A stretch of 17,187 bases of DNA from Macrocybe gigantea (GCA_011319805.1 SJRY01000054.1:1-17187); one strand, 5' to 3'. Counted from the first letter of the stretch, positions 1 to 8,660 are shown. Translations and numbers: made by a program. Notes: a model not told the origin generated them from the sequence alone.

Positions 1-385
1 TGCCGGATAACAGATTTCGAACTGATTGTCGGAGATCACGGAGTTGTTGGATATTTCGGGAAGGGGTTCTTTCAGGAGGGGACTGTGATGGAGTTGGATT
101 GATAAGGATGGGACTTGAGTCTAGTGTCAAAAGCGGGTCTGAAAGGAGTTCTAGATCGGAATCCGTTTCTTGTTGACTGAGCTGGGGATAAGGGTTCGGG
201 AGATGAAGGTAGCGAGTCGGGAAGAGAGATAAGGAGTTCAGAGAGGGTGCTCGGGAGCGCGAACAGGTGATCGACAGAGATTTCGGGGACCCGGGGTTTG
301 TCTCCTGCGACGGCTGCCTGGGCGCGCGGAGGGTAACAGTGGACGAGGTAGAAGATTGGCGGTTGGGGTTACTTGAAATCTTGAA
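1..385 (-). CDS. gag-like open frame, partial, no ATG visible
   Basis: On the minus strand the frame is open for 128 codons, from just after a TAG at 386-388 to the window edge. By chance about (61/64)^128, roughly 0.2%, of frames stay open that long. The product is first rich in Ser, Pro and Thr. It ends with a charged, probably helical stretch (NIQQLRDLRQSVRNLL). That resembles the disordered N-terminus and first helix of some retrotransposon Gag proteins, which is a guess from composition. No ATG occurs on the minus strand between the LTR and the window edge, so the start codon is unknown. It could be a non-AUG start or one supplied by splicing, or the element may be dead. No Gag domain can be confirmed. 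Confidence 0.4.
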
Positions 386-389
386 CTAG

Positions 390-408
390 CCCCTCGCGGT
401 GGGCTCCA
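390..408 (-). other. Primer-binding site (tRNA primer) of the LTR element
   Basis: Three nucleotides after the LTR end, the minus strand reads TGGAGCCCACCGCGAGGGG. It begins with TGG, the complement of a tRNA CCA tail. The remainder is complementary to a plausible tRNA 3' end: discriminator U, a 7-nt acceptor strand GGTGGGC, then CTCGC as a T-stem strand. A U discriminator is known for tRNA-Cys, but I cannot name the primer tRNA. The orientation agrees with the TATA box in the LTR. Confidence 0.55.
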
Positions 409-411
409 AAA

Positions 412-1534
412 TGATAACTATCGGGTAGCACTAACCTACAAACCAACAAGGTGGAATGAAGGAAGCGTCAGTCCCTATCCGAGGCTGTATAAACTACGAG
501 CTGTTCAAGTCACAGAGTAACCCGAGGGACTGTAGCGTGAAAGGGGAGGAATGGAACGAAGTGAATATGGATGGTTTCGAGCGGATTTCGGGGTTTCGAA
601 ACAAGGCTGTTGGACTTAGCTGAATTCCCGCGCGATATCGAGGGCTTCAGTGAGGGTTTCGGAAGGGTTTCGATGATAATGACTTCCACGCGAAGCCAGA
701 GACACTGATTTCGAGACTGAGTACGGTGGCTCCACGCGAGCGGGACACTTTGAGATCGGATAACACAAGGACTCCACACGAGTCGTAGACTGCGAGACTG
801 CTGAAGGACTGAGACGGTAACTTTTTCTATGTTTTTACAAATGCCAAGTACATGGGTTTTTATAGATGAGAAGATTTCGAGTATCGGAATAACCGGCGGA
901 GTCGAAACCGAATGAGAGAACGTATCGTATGATTTCGAAAGGGTCGTTTAGTGGCTGAAACGCCAGGGAGATGTAAGTCCGTTCGAAATCTGAACATAAA
1001 AGGTGAAACAGTAGGTAAAAAACATCCCGAAACCGGTGCCACGCATCGTAGAATGGAACGTGAAAATAATCTAAGGAACGTAGAATGTATCAGTGAATAT
1101 GAGTCATGAATTTCGAAATGAGAGTGGATGAAACGGTAGCGCGCTCGAAATCCCTTGTTTCGAATGTACTGCGGCGAGGCAGTGTCGGGAACGCGGGAAG
1201 GCGTGAGGCGGTGTGATATCGAAAATGGAGTAGTCTTGCCATATCGGGATCTGGGAAATCGGGGGAGGCATATAGGAATAAGACTGCCTGACTGTATTGG
1301 GCGGTATAGGAAGCGCAGAAGGTCCGGAATGTACGGGTGCGATGCGTTTGGCGAAGTGTCCAGACCTGGAATGGAAGCCTCACGGAGTTGTCGACATCCC
1401 GAGTACTCGAACGAGAAGTCACGGCTGGGCTGCGGTATCATGCTGAGGGGCCGAGTAGTGGTATGATTTCGAATGCGGGGGCGGGATTACCAAATTAGGA
1501 CTTATCGGCGGTCAGCGGCGCGGAGCGCTCATCA
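412..1534 (-). mobile_element. 5' LTR of a minus-strand retrotransposon, 1123 bp
   Basis: The boundaries come from comparison with an inverted second copy at 10453-11581. Similarity starts and stops sharply at 412 and 1534. On its own strand the LTR begins TGATGAGCGC and ends GATAGTTATCA, so it has the usual TG...CA ends. A TATA box lies in the second half, and a primer-binding site follows the 3' end. It is followed on the right by LINE ORF1 sequence, so the element appears inserted in ORF1 of LINE copy 1. The target-site duplication cannot be seen because the other LTR is outside the window. Long open frames inside it (one of 193 codons at 860-1441) show no recognisable protein. Confidence 0.85.
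857..864 (-). promoter_or_regulatory. TATA box of the LTR promoter
   Basis: The minus strand reads TATAAAAA in the context CTATAAAAACCC. The motif is kept unchanged in the solo LTR copy (11129-11136), although many CG sites around it are lost there. Its position inside the LTR and its strand fit a Pol II promoter that drives transcription leftwards into the internal region. The transcription start itself is not visible. Confidence 0.6.
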
Positions 1535-2411
1535 CCGTTGCCGCTGGAGCTCTCCTGAATGCCCTTAATAGGGCGTTGACTACTGCAAGTCCTGGATTCG
1601 CTGCGAATCCATCCAGGATCACTCCGCCTCCTCGTTCTCCTATTTGATGACAAGGGTGGCTTCTCCGAAGGACCTCAGCATTTTGCACGAGGCTGCTCTC
1701 CGCTGTGCTCTGGCAGGTTCTACTGTCGAGCTAGCTATCCCAACAAGCGTTTCTTATTTGAAACTGCTTGACGTGCCCTACTTCAACACCGATGGCAGTA
1801 TTATCACTGCTCGGCAAGCTTATGAGATTCTCCGAGATTCTTCGTTCTCAGATCTCATTACTCTCATTGGAGTTCCGCATGTTATGCGCAACTCTAAAAA
1901 TTCCGATACTGCAACCGTCTGGTTCAATATCGAAGACACGTCAACTGGCCAGAATGTTAAAGCTCTGGACAATTGCACCGTCATGGTCAGGAACTGGTGC
2001 TGCTGATTCAAGGCCGCTCTCTCTTCACCGGGAGTTCCTCTCTGCGAACGCTGTTGGCGCTGGGGGCACTCAGCTCTTAAGTGCAACCAGCAGTCCCTTC
2101 GCTGTCCGCTCTGTGGGAAGTCCTACAGAAAAGAACATCACCGCACCCTGGCGTCCTGCTGTAAGGCACGACCCAAGGCCAACCCTCCTCGTGAGGCAAC
2201 CCCGGCAGGTCAACCCTGCCCGCATGCTCCAAAGTGTCTTAGCTGCGGCAAAGACCACTCTACCGATGACCAGAAGTGCACCTTCTGGAAGAATCGCTTT
2301 GATCCCGAGTGGATTAAACAACACTATCAGCTGGTACATGATCGAATATGATCAAGTCCCAAATGTTCTAATGCCTCCCCGCAGTGTAATGCGGAGGCCG
2401 ATGCATCATGA
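1535..2411 (+). pseudogene. LINE ORF1 (gag-like, zinc-knuckle protein), 5'-truncated and broken
   Basis: ORF1 proteins of LINEs bind the element RNA. The N-terminal part here (from about 1546, reading GALLNALNRALTTASPGF) resembles copy 3 (ALTEGIAALITTAGF) but is in another frame from the rest, so there is a frameshift near 1640. The main frame from 1644 holds a conserved block (ELAIPTSVSYLKLLDVPYF). It then has an in-frame TGA at 2004-2006, a zinc knuckle CERCWRWGHSALKC (C-x2-C-x4-H-x4-C), a degenerate second one (CPLCGK...H...C) and a third, CLSCGKDHSTDDQKC. A second TGA lies at 2354-2356. Copy 3 has CAA at that place, so the natural end is the TGA at 2409-2411. That stop overlaps the ATG of ORF2. 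The N-terminus was removed by the LTR insertion. Confidence 0.8.
2408..2411 (+). promoter_or_regulatory. ATGA stop-start overlap between ORF1 and ORF2
   Basis: The ORF2 ATG (2408-2410) shares two bases with the ORF1 stop TGA (2409-2411). The same ATGA joint is present in copy 3 at 13900-13903. Such overlaps in bicistronic LINEs can let ribosomes that end ORF1 restart on ORF2; the SART1 LINE is a known case with UAAUG. That this element uses the mechanism is inference. Confidence 0.6.
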
Positions 2412-5400
2412 GCGACACCTCCAGTGGATCAGCCCCAGCTATTGTCCCTGGGCCAGGCGGACGCTCTTTGATTTCTTCGTTTCGTATTTTCTCTCAAAAC
2501 GTAAATAGGAAATATGTACATATGGACCTTCTCCTCTCCACTCTTGGAGAGGACTATGATATTTTGTTTTTCCAAGAACCCGCTTGGAATCTCATAAGAC
2601 ATGCTCCGTCTGCCCACAATGTTGAGGGTGAGGCAGTAATTGGTGGTCCCACTCATCCAGACTGGACCTGCATCATCCGCCGATCATCTCTCGAGGATCC
2701 TCCTCGGGTTATGGCCTATGTACATAACAGGCTTCGTCGCCTGCGTCCATCCCTCCGTCGTGACCTAGTTGATAGTCGCGATCTTATGATTGTTAGCTTT
2801 GCCACCCTGGCGAGCCTCTCTTTCTTGCTAACGCCTACTCTGATGTGGACGCTAGCGCCATCCATCTCCTGCATGATTGTGCGGAGCATCCCGATTTCCC
2901 CAACTTGAGTTACCTCGGAGGGGACTTCAATTGTCATTATGAACTCTGGGATGGAGTCCATAATTTGCAGCATTCTCGAGGAGAGATGCTGTGTAATGCA
3001 GCTCTTGATCTCAGTCTAGAATGGTCAGAACCCAGCAACCCTAGGCCGACATTCATTTCACATAACCCCGAGCTCCAGCCCTTAGTTATTGATTTGATGT
3101 TCATTCCCATTGATAGTGTGGATTGTCATCCTCATATCGTCGATGCGCTCAAGTTGACATCGGACCATGTTCCGCTGTCGCTTGTGTTGGATGTTCCCCT
3201 GCTTGACTTATCTGTCTGGCATCGAACGCTAAACAAAGACAGTGTGCCGGAGTTTATCTCTGACATTGCTGCTGATCTTCTCGGGATGGACATAGTCCCT
3301 ATCGATACTAACAACGACCTCGAACGTGTCTTGGTGACACTCTCGAAGGCCATTGACCGAGCTTGGAACCTTCATTCTAAGGAATGCAAGCTTTCGAAAC
3401 GGAGCAAAGATTGGTGGAACCAGCATTGCTCTGAGACCCTTGATACTTTCAGGCAAACCCATACTGAAAGGGATCATCGCATCTGGCGGTGAGCTGTCAA
3501 AGATGCTAAACGTGCCTTCTTTGATCAGCGGATCAAAGAGGTTGCCGAGAAATCTCGTCATCCATGGGACCTAGCTGTGTGGATGAAACAGAGACCTCTA
3601 CCAGACTACGAAGCTATCTCTTATCAGGAACAGCTGTGTAACTCTATCGAAGTGCTTTGGAGTGTGCTTGATAATTCTTATAACGCTGCGTCTGATCGTG
3701 CAGTTAATTTGGATTGCCTTAATGACCTCGAAGCGCATCCGGTGAGGGACTGGGTCCCTTTCTCTGCTACAGAACTCCGAGAGTCCTTGGAGCCTTGTAG
3801 CAATACATCGGCACCAGGACCAGATCATCTGTCTTGGAGCCACGTTAAACAGCTGGTGAAGTTCCCTCACATAGCTGCATTTATCTTGAACATTGCAAAT
3901 GCATGTTTAGATCTGGGGCATTGGCCCTCTTACTTCAAGCAGAGCTTGTCGGTTATCATTCCGAAACCTGGCAAACCTGCATATGATACCCCAAAAGCCT
4001 TTCATCCGATTGTGCTTTTGAATACCCTCGGCAAGCTTGTCGAGAAGATGCTGGCGCGGCGTATGCAGTACGAAGTGACCAAATTTGCTGTCTTCGATCC
4101 GAAACAGTTCGGTGGTATCCGTCAGAATTCAACTGAGGATGCCGGAGTCTTCCTTACCCACATTATCCATCAAGGATGGTCTAGGGGCTTCAAAACGAGT
4201 GTCATCACCTTTGATGTTGCTCAATATTTTCCCTCACTTAACCACCATATGTTAGTGAGGATTCTTCAACACGGAGGCTTTGTACGACAAGTGTCAAAGT
4301 TCTTTGAATCATATCTTGTTGGGCACAAGACTTCCTATGCCTGGCACAGCGCTATCTCTCCAGAGTTCGATGCCGATGTTGGGGTTGGTCAAGGCTCTGC
4401 TCTCTCTCCAGTATTGTCAGTGCTTTACTTAGCGCCGGTGCTGAAATTATATCAGAAAGCTGGTGACATGCCAGTTATCATGTCATTCATCGATGATGGA
4501 CTGATTATTGCCCAGTCCAAATCCACAGTGGACAATGTCCTGAAACTGCAGAGGGCATATGTACTTGTGCACAACCTCTTCACTGACTTCGGCCTTGTTG
4601 TAGAACACAACAAAACTGAACTACAGCATTTTTCACGCAATAGTGCGGACCCTCGTCTGTCTATCGACTTGGGATTTGCTCCGTTCACGGGCAATACCCC
4701 CTTTGACCCAAGGAGGTCTGGCGATACCTTGGTTTCTTTTTGGACGCACACCTCTCGTTTAAGGAGCATGTTCGCTTCTATGCTACAAAGGCCCTGACTA
4801 TGGCCAGAGCCTTTCAGATGTTAGGCAACTCTGTCCGAGGCTTATCCCCTCAACAGAAATGCATCCTTTACCTGTCATGCACGCATCCGATCGCAACGTA
4901 TGGCTGTTTATTATGGAACTTCAATGGCATGCATAACATCGCACTGTTGAAACAACTATGCCAGATGCAGCGTAAAGCTTGCATCTGGATTAATGGACAG
5001 TTCCGCACCACTCCCGAGGGCACAGCTGAGACGATGGCCTGTGTCGAACCTATCGGTGGGTTCATCAAAAGGTTGAAAGTCGGGTCCTCTGCCTGCCTCA
5101 CCAATTCCAATCTAAGACATGCTCTCAGATTAATCAGTACGCCCGCCTTAGCCGGGGGCAACCCATCTAAAGTGAGAAATCTTGCTGCTCTATCAGACAA
5201 GCAGCGGTCTGTGCTCAAGTCCCCTCTCAAGGATCTGGTGGATCTGAAACCACCACTCTTTTTAACCACGGATTATTTTGCTGATGCAAATAACCCGGGC
5301 AGGCGGCTTGTCGACGAGTTTGGCAGTTGCTTTGAGATCCATAAGCTACTTGGCTGAGACGAGGACTCGGTAAAAGCTTATCGTGCATTGCTGGATCAGA

Positions 5401-6313
5401 CACTTGCTCAGTGTTCGATCCAGCATGATTGCTCTTATGTGAGTAGTGATGGCTCCGTGCCCACGAAAGCGGAAGTGCCCTTCAAGCAGTCTGTTGCCGC
5501 TTCATGTATGTATCGTGAGGGCAGACTGGTCTCTGAAATTCATCAGCCGGTTGGCAAAGCAACGAGCGACGATGCTGAGCTTATTGGATTGCGAATGGCG
5601 ATCCAAAAGGCTATCGCATAAGATGGAGTTAATTCTGTCGTGTGTTTTTTGGACTCGATGAATGCAATCAATCGCATCATCGATTGTAATCCTCACTCTG
5701 TGCAGTCGCATTCTATTGCACTGTGCAGATCATTGAAAGCTTGGCTCTCAGAAACTGAGCAGCGCTGGATTGATTTCTGGCATGTCCCTTCTAAATGGAA
5801 GTGGACAATACAAGCCGAAGCTCACGAGTTTGCTCGGAGCCTCGACATCCCCCTGGGATCCGTCCCCTCTTTACCACCGACGGCCTTCAAAAGGAGGCTG
5901 ACGATGATATGCATAACACTTGGTTCCAGAATTCTGGGAACAAGAAATATATTGGTGCTTCCACGATTCGTTTTCATGAAGCAGGAAAGCCAAATTCCTA
6001 TGAACGACCCTCTCGGAAGAGAATGGGCTTCATGAAGCTGGTGACAGACAATGGGCTTTATGCTCGCTGTGCACGACTTGCATGCGGCCATGCCCTGATC
6101 AATGCGTATCGGGCACAGTTTAATTTTGTGGAGAGTGACTTATGCTCTTGCGGACGAGGGCCTGAAGACTCTGTCCATGTCATGACTCAGTACCACAACT
6201 GGCACAGGCCAACTGAACGCCAGTTCGATGCATTTGTGCATCACTGGTTTATTAAGTATCTCACGTCCAACAAGGCAGCAGGAGCTTTTATCCCGGATCC
6301 AGGTGGTGGGTGA
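2408..6313 (+). pseudogene. LINE ORF2: APE endonuclease, reverse transcriptase, RNase H, C-terminal Cys/His motif; broken by stops and frameshifts
   Basis: ORF2 would nick target DNA and copy the element RNA into it. The start is the ATG overlapping the ORF1 stop.
Endonuclease: QNVN at residues 30-33, FFQEP with Glu57, GDFN at 2920-2931 and SDHVP at 3160-3174; all expected catalytic motifs are present.
Reverse transcriptase: motif A FDVAQYFPSLNH (Asp at 4213), motif B GQGSALSP (from 4387) and catalytic FIDD at 4486-4497.
RNase H: SSDGS (Asp at 5448), DAEL (Glu at 5577) and FLDS (Asp at 5652).
C-terminus: CSCG...H (Cys at 6143 and 6149, His at 6176), with Tyr where a final Cys is expected.
Damage: 1-nt loss near 2806, TGA 3490-3492, 1-nt loss near 4705, TGA 5355-5357, TAA 5619-5621 and a -1 shift near 5860. 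Comparison with copies 2 and 3 supports each break. Confidence 0.9.
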
Positions 6314-6471
6314 CTGCCGTTCTGTAGCGGAGATTGCCCAGGGCAACCTAGGCAATCCTAAAGCAGCAGGACCAGTGACCGAAGCGCTGATCGAGCACTA
6401 TGCGAACCGCAAACTTCATGACAGCATCCATTATAGGCCCTTTTGGACCTTTTACGTGGAACTGACCACAT

Positions 6472-6489
6472 CCGGCCCTTCGGGGCTGG
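6472..6489 (+). other. LINE 3'UTR hairpin with TTCG loop
   Basis: The sequence CCGGCCCTTCGGGGCTGG folds into a short stem closed by a UUCG tetraloop, a very stable RNA loop type. Related hairpins with changed but still pairing stems lie at equivalent 3'UTR places in copy 2 (7856-7871, 8001-8018) and copy 4 (16400-16415, 16254-16271). A role in recognition of the 3' end by the LINE RT is a guess. Confidence 0.55.
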
Positions 6490-6688
6490 GGGACGGGGCT
6501 CTAGCAAGTGAGTACGCATGAGCTCGAGTCGTGTAGCTCGAGCGCAGGCACGAGAGAGCAGGGCAGTGCAGCCCTCTATGTATCTTCCTTCAGTCTGGTT
6601 TGGATTGGACTCGTCGTATTTATAGTAGGTACTGGCATGTATTTACAAGCGGACTGCCATCATGCACCGCTATATAAATTATTGATTT

Positions 6689-6709
6689 AAAAAAAAAAAA
6701 AAAAAAAAA
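6689..6709 (+). repeat. Poly(A) tail of LINE copy 1
   Basis: A run of 21 A residues follows the conserved 3' end (tatataaattattgattt). It marks the 3' boundary of copy 1. The next base starts LINE copy 2 sequence. Confidence 0.9.
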
Positions 6710-6710
6710 G

Positions 6711-7046
6711 AATACTCTTGGCAAACTCGTTGAGAAAATGCTAGCATGGCATATGCAATATAAAGTGACTAAATTTGCTGTCTTCGACCCGAAGCAGTTC
6801 GGTGGCATCTGGCAGAACTCCACTCAGGATGCTGGTGTCTTCTTAACCCATATTATCCGGCAAGGCTGGCTAAAGGGTCTCAAGATGAGTGTCATCGCTT
6901 TTGATATTGCTCAATATTTCCTTTCTCTCAACCACTGTATATTGGTGAGGATCCTACAACATAGAGGCTTTGCACGTCAAGTGTCTAAGTTCTTCGAATC
7001 TTACCTCATCAGATGTAAAACTTCATATGCCTGGCATAGTGTGACT
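6711..7046 (+). pseudogene. Copy 2 ORF2 fragment: reverse transcriptase core with motif A
   Basis: The translation aligns closely with copy 1 (MLAWHMQYKVTKFAVFDPKQF..., GVFLTHIIRQGWLKG). It includes RT motif A as FDIAQYFLSLNH, with the catalytic Asp kept. The frame ends at a TGA (7053-7055) just beyond the internal deletion joint, so RT motifs B and C are absent. Confidence 0.85.
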
Positions 7047-7784
7047 CCGAGCTGATTGGATTGTGCATGTCAATCCAAAAGGCTATTATACAGGATGGAG
7101 CTACATCCATCATGTGCTTTCTCGACTCGATGAATGCAATCAATTGCATCATTGACTGTAATCCCCACTCTGTGCAGTCGCATTCTATTGTACTGTGTGT
7201 TTCATTGCAGGCTTGACTTGCCCAATCTGAGCTCCACCAGATTACATTCTGGCACATCCCTTCCTCCTGGAAATGGGCTATTCAAGTCAAAGCACATGAC
7301 TCAGCACGTGGCCTCGACATCCCTCAGGGACTTTGTCTCTTTATACCACTGATGCACTCCATAAGGAGGCAGACGATGAAATGCATACCTCTTGGTTCCA
7401 TGAATCTGGAATCAAGAAATATATTGGCGCTTCCATATTCCATTTCCATGACATGGGGAAACCAGATTCCTATAAGTGCCCACTTCATAAAAGAACGGGC
7501 TTCATGAAGTTGGTGACAGGCAACAAGCTATTTGCTTGCTGCTGTAGCATTGCTTGCAGACATGCGCTGATCAATGCGTATCGAGCACGGTTCAACTTCA
7601 CAGAGAGCAATGAATGCTCTTGTGGATGGGGCCTGAAGACTCTGTCCACATTATGACTCTGTGCTGTAACTAGGACAGACCAACTGAACACCAGTATGAT
7701 GCCTTTGTGCATTCCTGGTTTGTTAAGTACCTAATATTGAACAAGGCGGTGGGTGCTTTTATCCCAGATCTGGAGGGCAGGTAA
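7047..7784 (+). pseudogene. Copy 2 ORF2 fragment: RNase H and C-terminal Cys/His domain
   Basis: After the deletion joint the sequence matches RNase H of copy 1, including the FLDSMNAINCI stretch near 7118-7150, though with stops. From 7333 a frame reads SLYTTDALHKEADDEMHTSW and then MKLVTGNKL. It reaches the Cys-rich motif CSCGWG near 7616, where a frameshift follows. The C-terminal Cys missing in copy 1 is still present here (TLCCN). The natural stop is TAA at 7782-7784, matching the TGA at 6311 in copy 1. RNase H and the C-terminal part are out of frame by -1 at about 7322-7336, at the same spot as in copy 1. Confidence 0.8.
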
Positions 7785-7855
7785 CTGCTCCTTTGTAGCG
7801 GGGGATGCTCTGGATTATGGCTTCTTGTGGGGCCTTTGTGTGGAAGTAACCACAG

Positions 7856-7871
7856 CCAGCCTTCGGGCTGG
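7856..7871 (+). other. 3'UTR hairpin a of copy 2 (TTCG loop)
   Basis: CCAGCCTTCGGGCTGG forms a perfect 6-bp stem with a TTCG loop. The matching site in copy 4 (16400-16415) has loop TGCA with the same stem, and copy 1 has the GGCCC/GGGCT form. Confidence 0.6.
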
Positions 7872-8000
7872 GAGACCTAGAGCATCAAGTCAGTATGGCA
7901 TTTGATGAAAGCGGACACCAAGCTTCATTGCAATGTGCAAGCTCTGTAATGCCTGTTTGTTATGGGCCCTTTTGGACCCTTTATATGGAATTGACCACAT

Positions 8001-8018
8001 CTAGCTCCTAGAAGCTGG
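8001..8018 (+). other. 3'UTR hairpin b of copy 2
   Basis: CTAGCTCCTAGAAGCTGG forms an imperfect stem (AGCT/AGCT core). The equivalent in copy 4 (16254-16271) is the perfect palindrome CTAGCTCCTAGGAGCTAG. Confidence 0.5.
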
Positions 8019-8218
8019 GGGATGCAGGTCTAGCAAGCGAGTCAGCACAAGCGTGCACCTAAGTGGCACACACACAGGTAGGAGACAGCAGGGTTAGTGT
8101 GCCCTCTATGTATATCCTCTCAGTCTGATTTTGGTCGGACTAGTTGTATTTATTATAGGTACCTTCATGTATTTACAAGTGGACTGCTACTAAGCACTGC
8201 TTTATAAATTGTTGAATT

Positions 8219-8241
8219 AAAAAAAAAAAAAAAAAAAAAAA
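8219..8241 (+). repeat. Poly(A) tail of LINE copy 2
   Basis: Twenty-three A residues follow the LINE 3' end (tttataaattgttgaatt). The next base, 8242, starts minus-strand copy 3 in the middle of its RNase H region. Confidence 0.9.
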
Positions 8242-8650
8242 GTGCACAGAGCAATAGAATGTGACTGTGTAGAGTAGGAGTTACAATCAACAATGCAGTT
8301 TATCACATTTATCGAGTTAAGAAAGCACACAACAGATGTAACTCCATCTTGTGCAATAGCCTTTTGGATCGATATACATAGTTCAATAAGCTCAGACTCA
8401 TTGCTGGTCACTTTCCTAACAGGCTGATGAATTTCCTAGATGAGTCTAGTGCCCCAGTAGATCCAGGAAGAATACACTGACTATTTATTGAGTGCATTTG
8501 CTTTCATAGGCATGGTGCCATCATTACTGGCATAAATACAGTGTGGCTCAAGCCAGCATTCAATGAGTGCCTGCTCAAGGGATGCACAGTAAGCCTTGAC
8601 AGAGTCTTCATCCTTGCCAAGGAGCTTACAGATCTCAAGGTGGTCCCCAA
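8242..8650 (-). pseudogene. LINE copy 3 ORF2, RNase H segment (3'-most part in window)
   Basis: On the minus strand this matches copy 1 from about 5330 to 5727. It reads GKDEDSVKAY, then SNDGTM for the first RNase H acid, ESELIEL for the second and FLNSIN for the third. The third catalytic Asp is thus Asn. The match stops at 8242 where the poly(A) tail of copy 2 begins. The remaining C-terminal domain, 3'UTR and tail of copy 3 are not on this side and should lie left of the window. The right end at 8650 is the insertion point of the retroposon 8651-9868. Confidence 0.88.
8639..8650 (+). repeat. Target-site duplication, left copy (ggtggtccccaa)
   Basis: The 12 bases ggtggtccccaa are LINE copy 3 sequence and occur again at 9869-9880 after the poly(A) tail of the retroposon. 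Up to two extra A bases (8637-8638) could belong to the duplication, but they merge with the A tail on the other side. Confidence 0.88.
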
Positions 8651-8660
8651 GGGGCCCCAG

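Larger units (their letters stand above)
1..411 (-). mobile_element. 5' internal region of an LTR retrotransposon (partial)
   Basis: This stretch lies between the window edge and the LTR at 412-1534. Read on the minus strand it starts directly after the LTR with a 3-nt spacer, a primer-binding-site-like sequence and a long open frame. That is the order expected for the 5' internal part of an LTR retrotransposon. The rest of the element (protease, RT, integrase, second LTR) would lie left of the window. The sequence is rich in CG, unlike the right two thirds of the window, so the insertion looks recent. I cannot tell Ty3/gypsy from Ty1/copia because no enzyme domain is in view. Confidence 0.65.
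1535..6709 (+). mobile_element. LINE copy 1: non-LTR retrotransposon, two ORFs, 3'UTR and poly(A)
   Basis: This is the best preserved LINE in the window. It holds the 3' two thirds of ORF1, all of ORF2 (endonuclease, RT, RNase H, C-terminal Cys/His motif), a 3'UTR of about 375 bp and a 21-nt A run. The 5' end is cut off at 1534/1535 by the LTR element. The region is rich in CG. Both ORFs contain stops and frameshifts, so this copy cannot make intact proteins. It ends against copy 2 at the base matching its own position 4020, which suggests that it inserted into copy 2. The domain order resembles Tad-like fungal LINEs; the clade name is inference. Confidence 0.93.
7817..8047 (+). repeat. Duplicated hairpin module in the copy 2 3'UTR
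   Basis: Two diverged versions of an 80-85 bp stretch lie at about 7817-7900 and 7967-8047. Each has the order tatggc/tatggg, a gggcc..tttg block, tggaa.t.accaca, a hairpin, then ga(c/t)..ag.tct/ctag and agtcag. Copy 4 also has both versions. Copy 1 seems to have only one, so the duplication distinguishes two subfamilies of the LINE. Confidence 0.6.
6710..8241 (+). mobile_element. LINE copy 2: interrupted copy with an internal deletion, poly(A) at 8219-8241
   Basis: Sequence from 6710 matches copy 1 from position 4020 (inside the RT). At about 7042-7050 the match jumps from copy-1 position about 4352 to about 5570, so some 1.2 kb including the catalytic FIDD box is missing. The copy then runs through RNase H, the C-terminal domain and a longer 3'UTR to a 23-nt A tail. 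It is CG-poor compared with copy 1 and therefore older. Its missing left part should lie left of copy 1, outside the window, if copy 1 inserted into it. Its tail abuts minus-strand copy 3, so copy 2 itself appears inserted in copy 3. Confidence 0.88.

Noticed and set aside
860..1441. 193-codon open frame on the minus strand within the left LTR
   Set aside because: It lies inside an LTR, has no recognisable domain, and is not kept open in the solo LTR copy. The frame is long because the region has few stop triplets on that strand.
407..1539. Target-site duplication around the left LTR
   Set aside because: The bases on the two sides (caaaa and ccgtt) differ. This is expected if 412-1534 is one LTR of a longer element whose other end is outside the window.
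2070..2339. Minus-strand open frame across the zinc knuckles of ORF1
   Set aside because: It is a shadow of the plus-strand ORF1. The plus frame carries the CCHC motifs and is conserved in copy 3.
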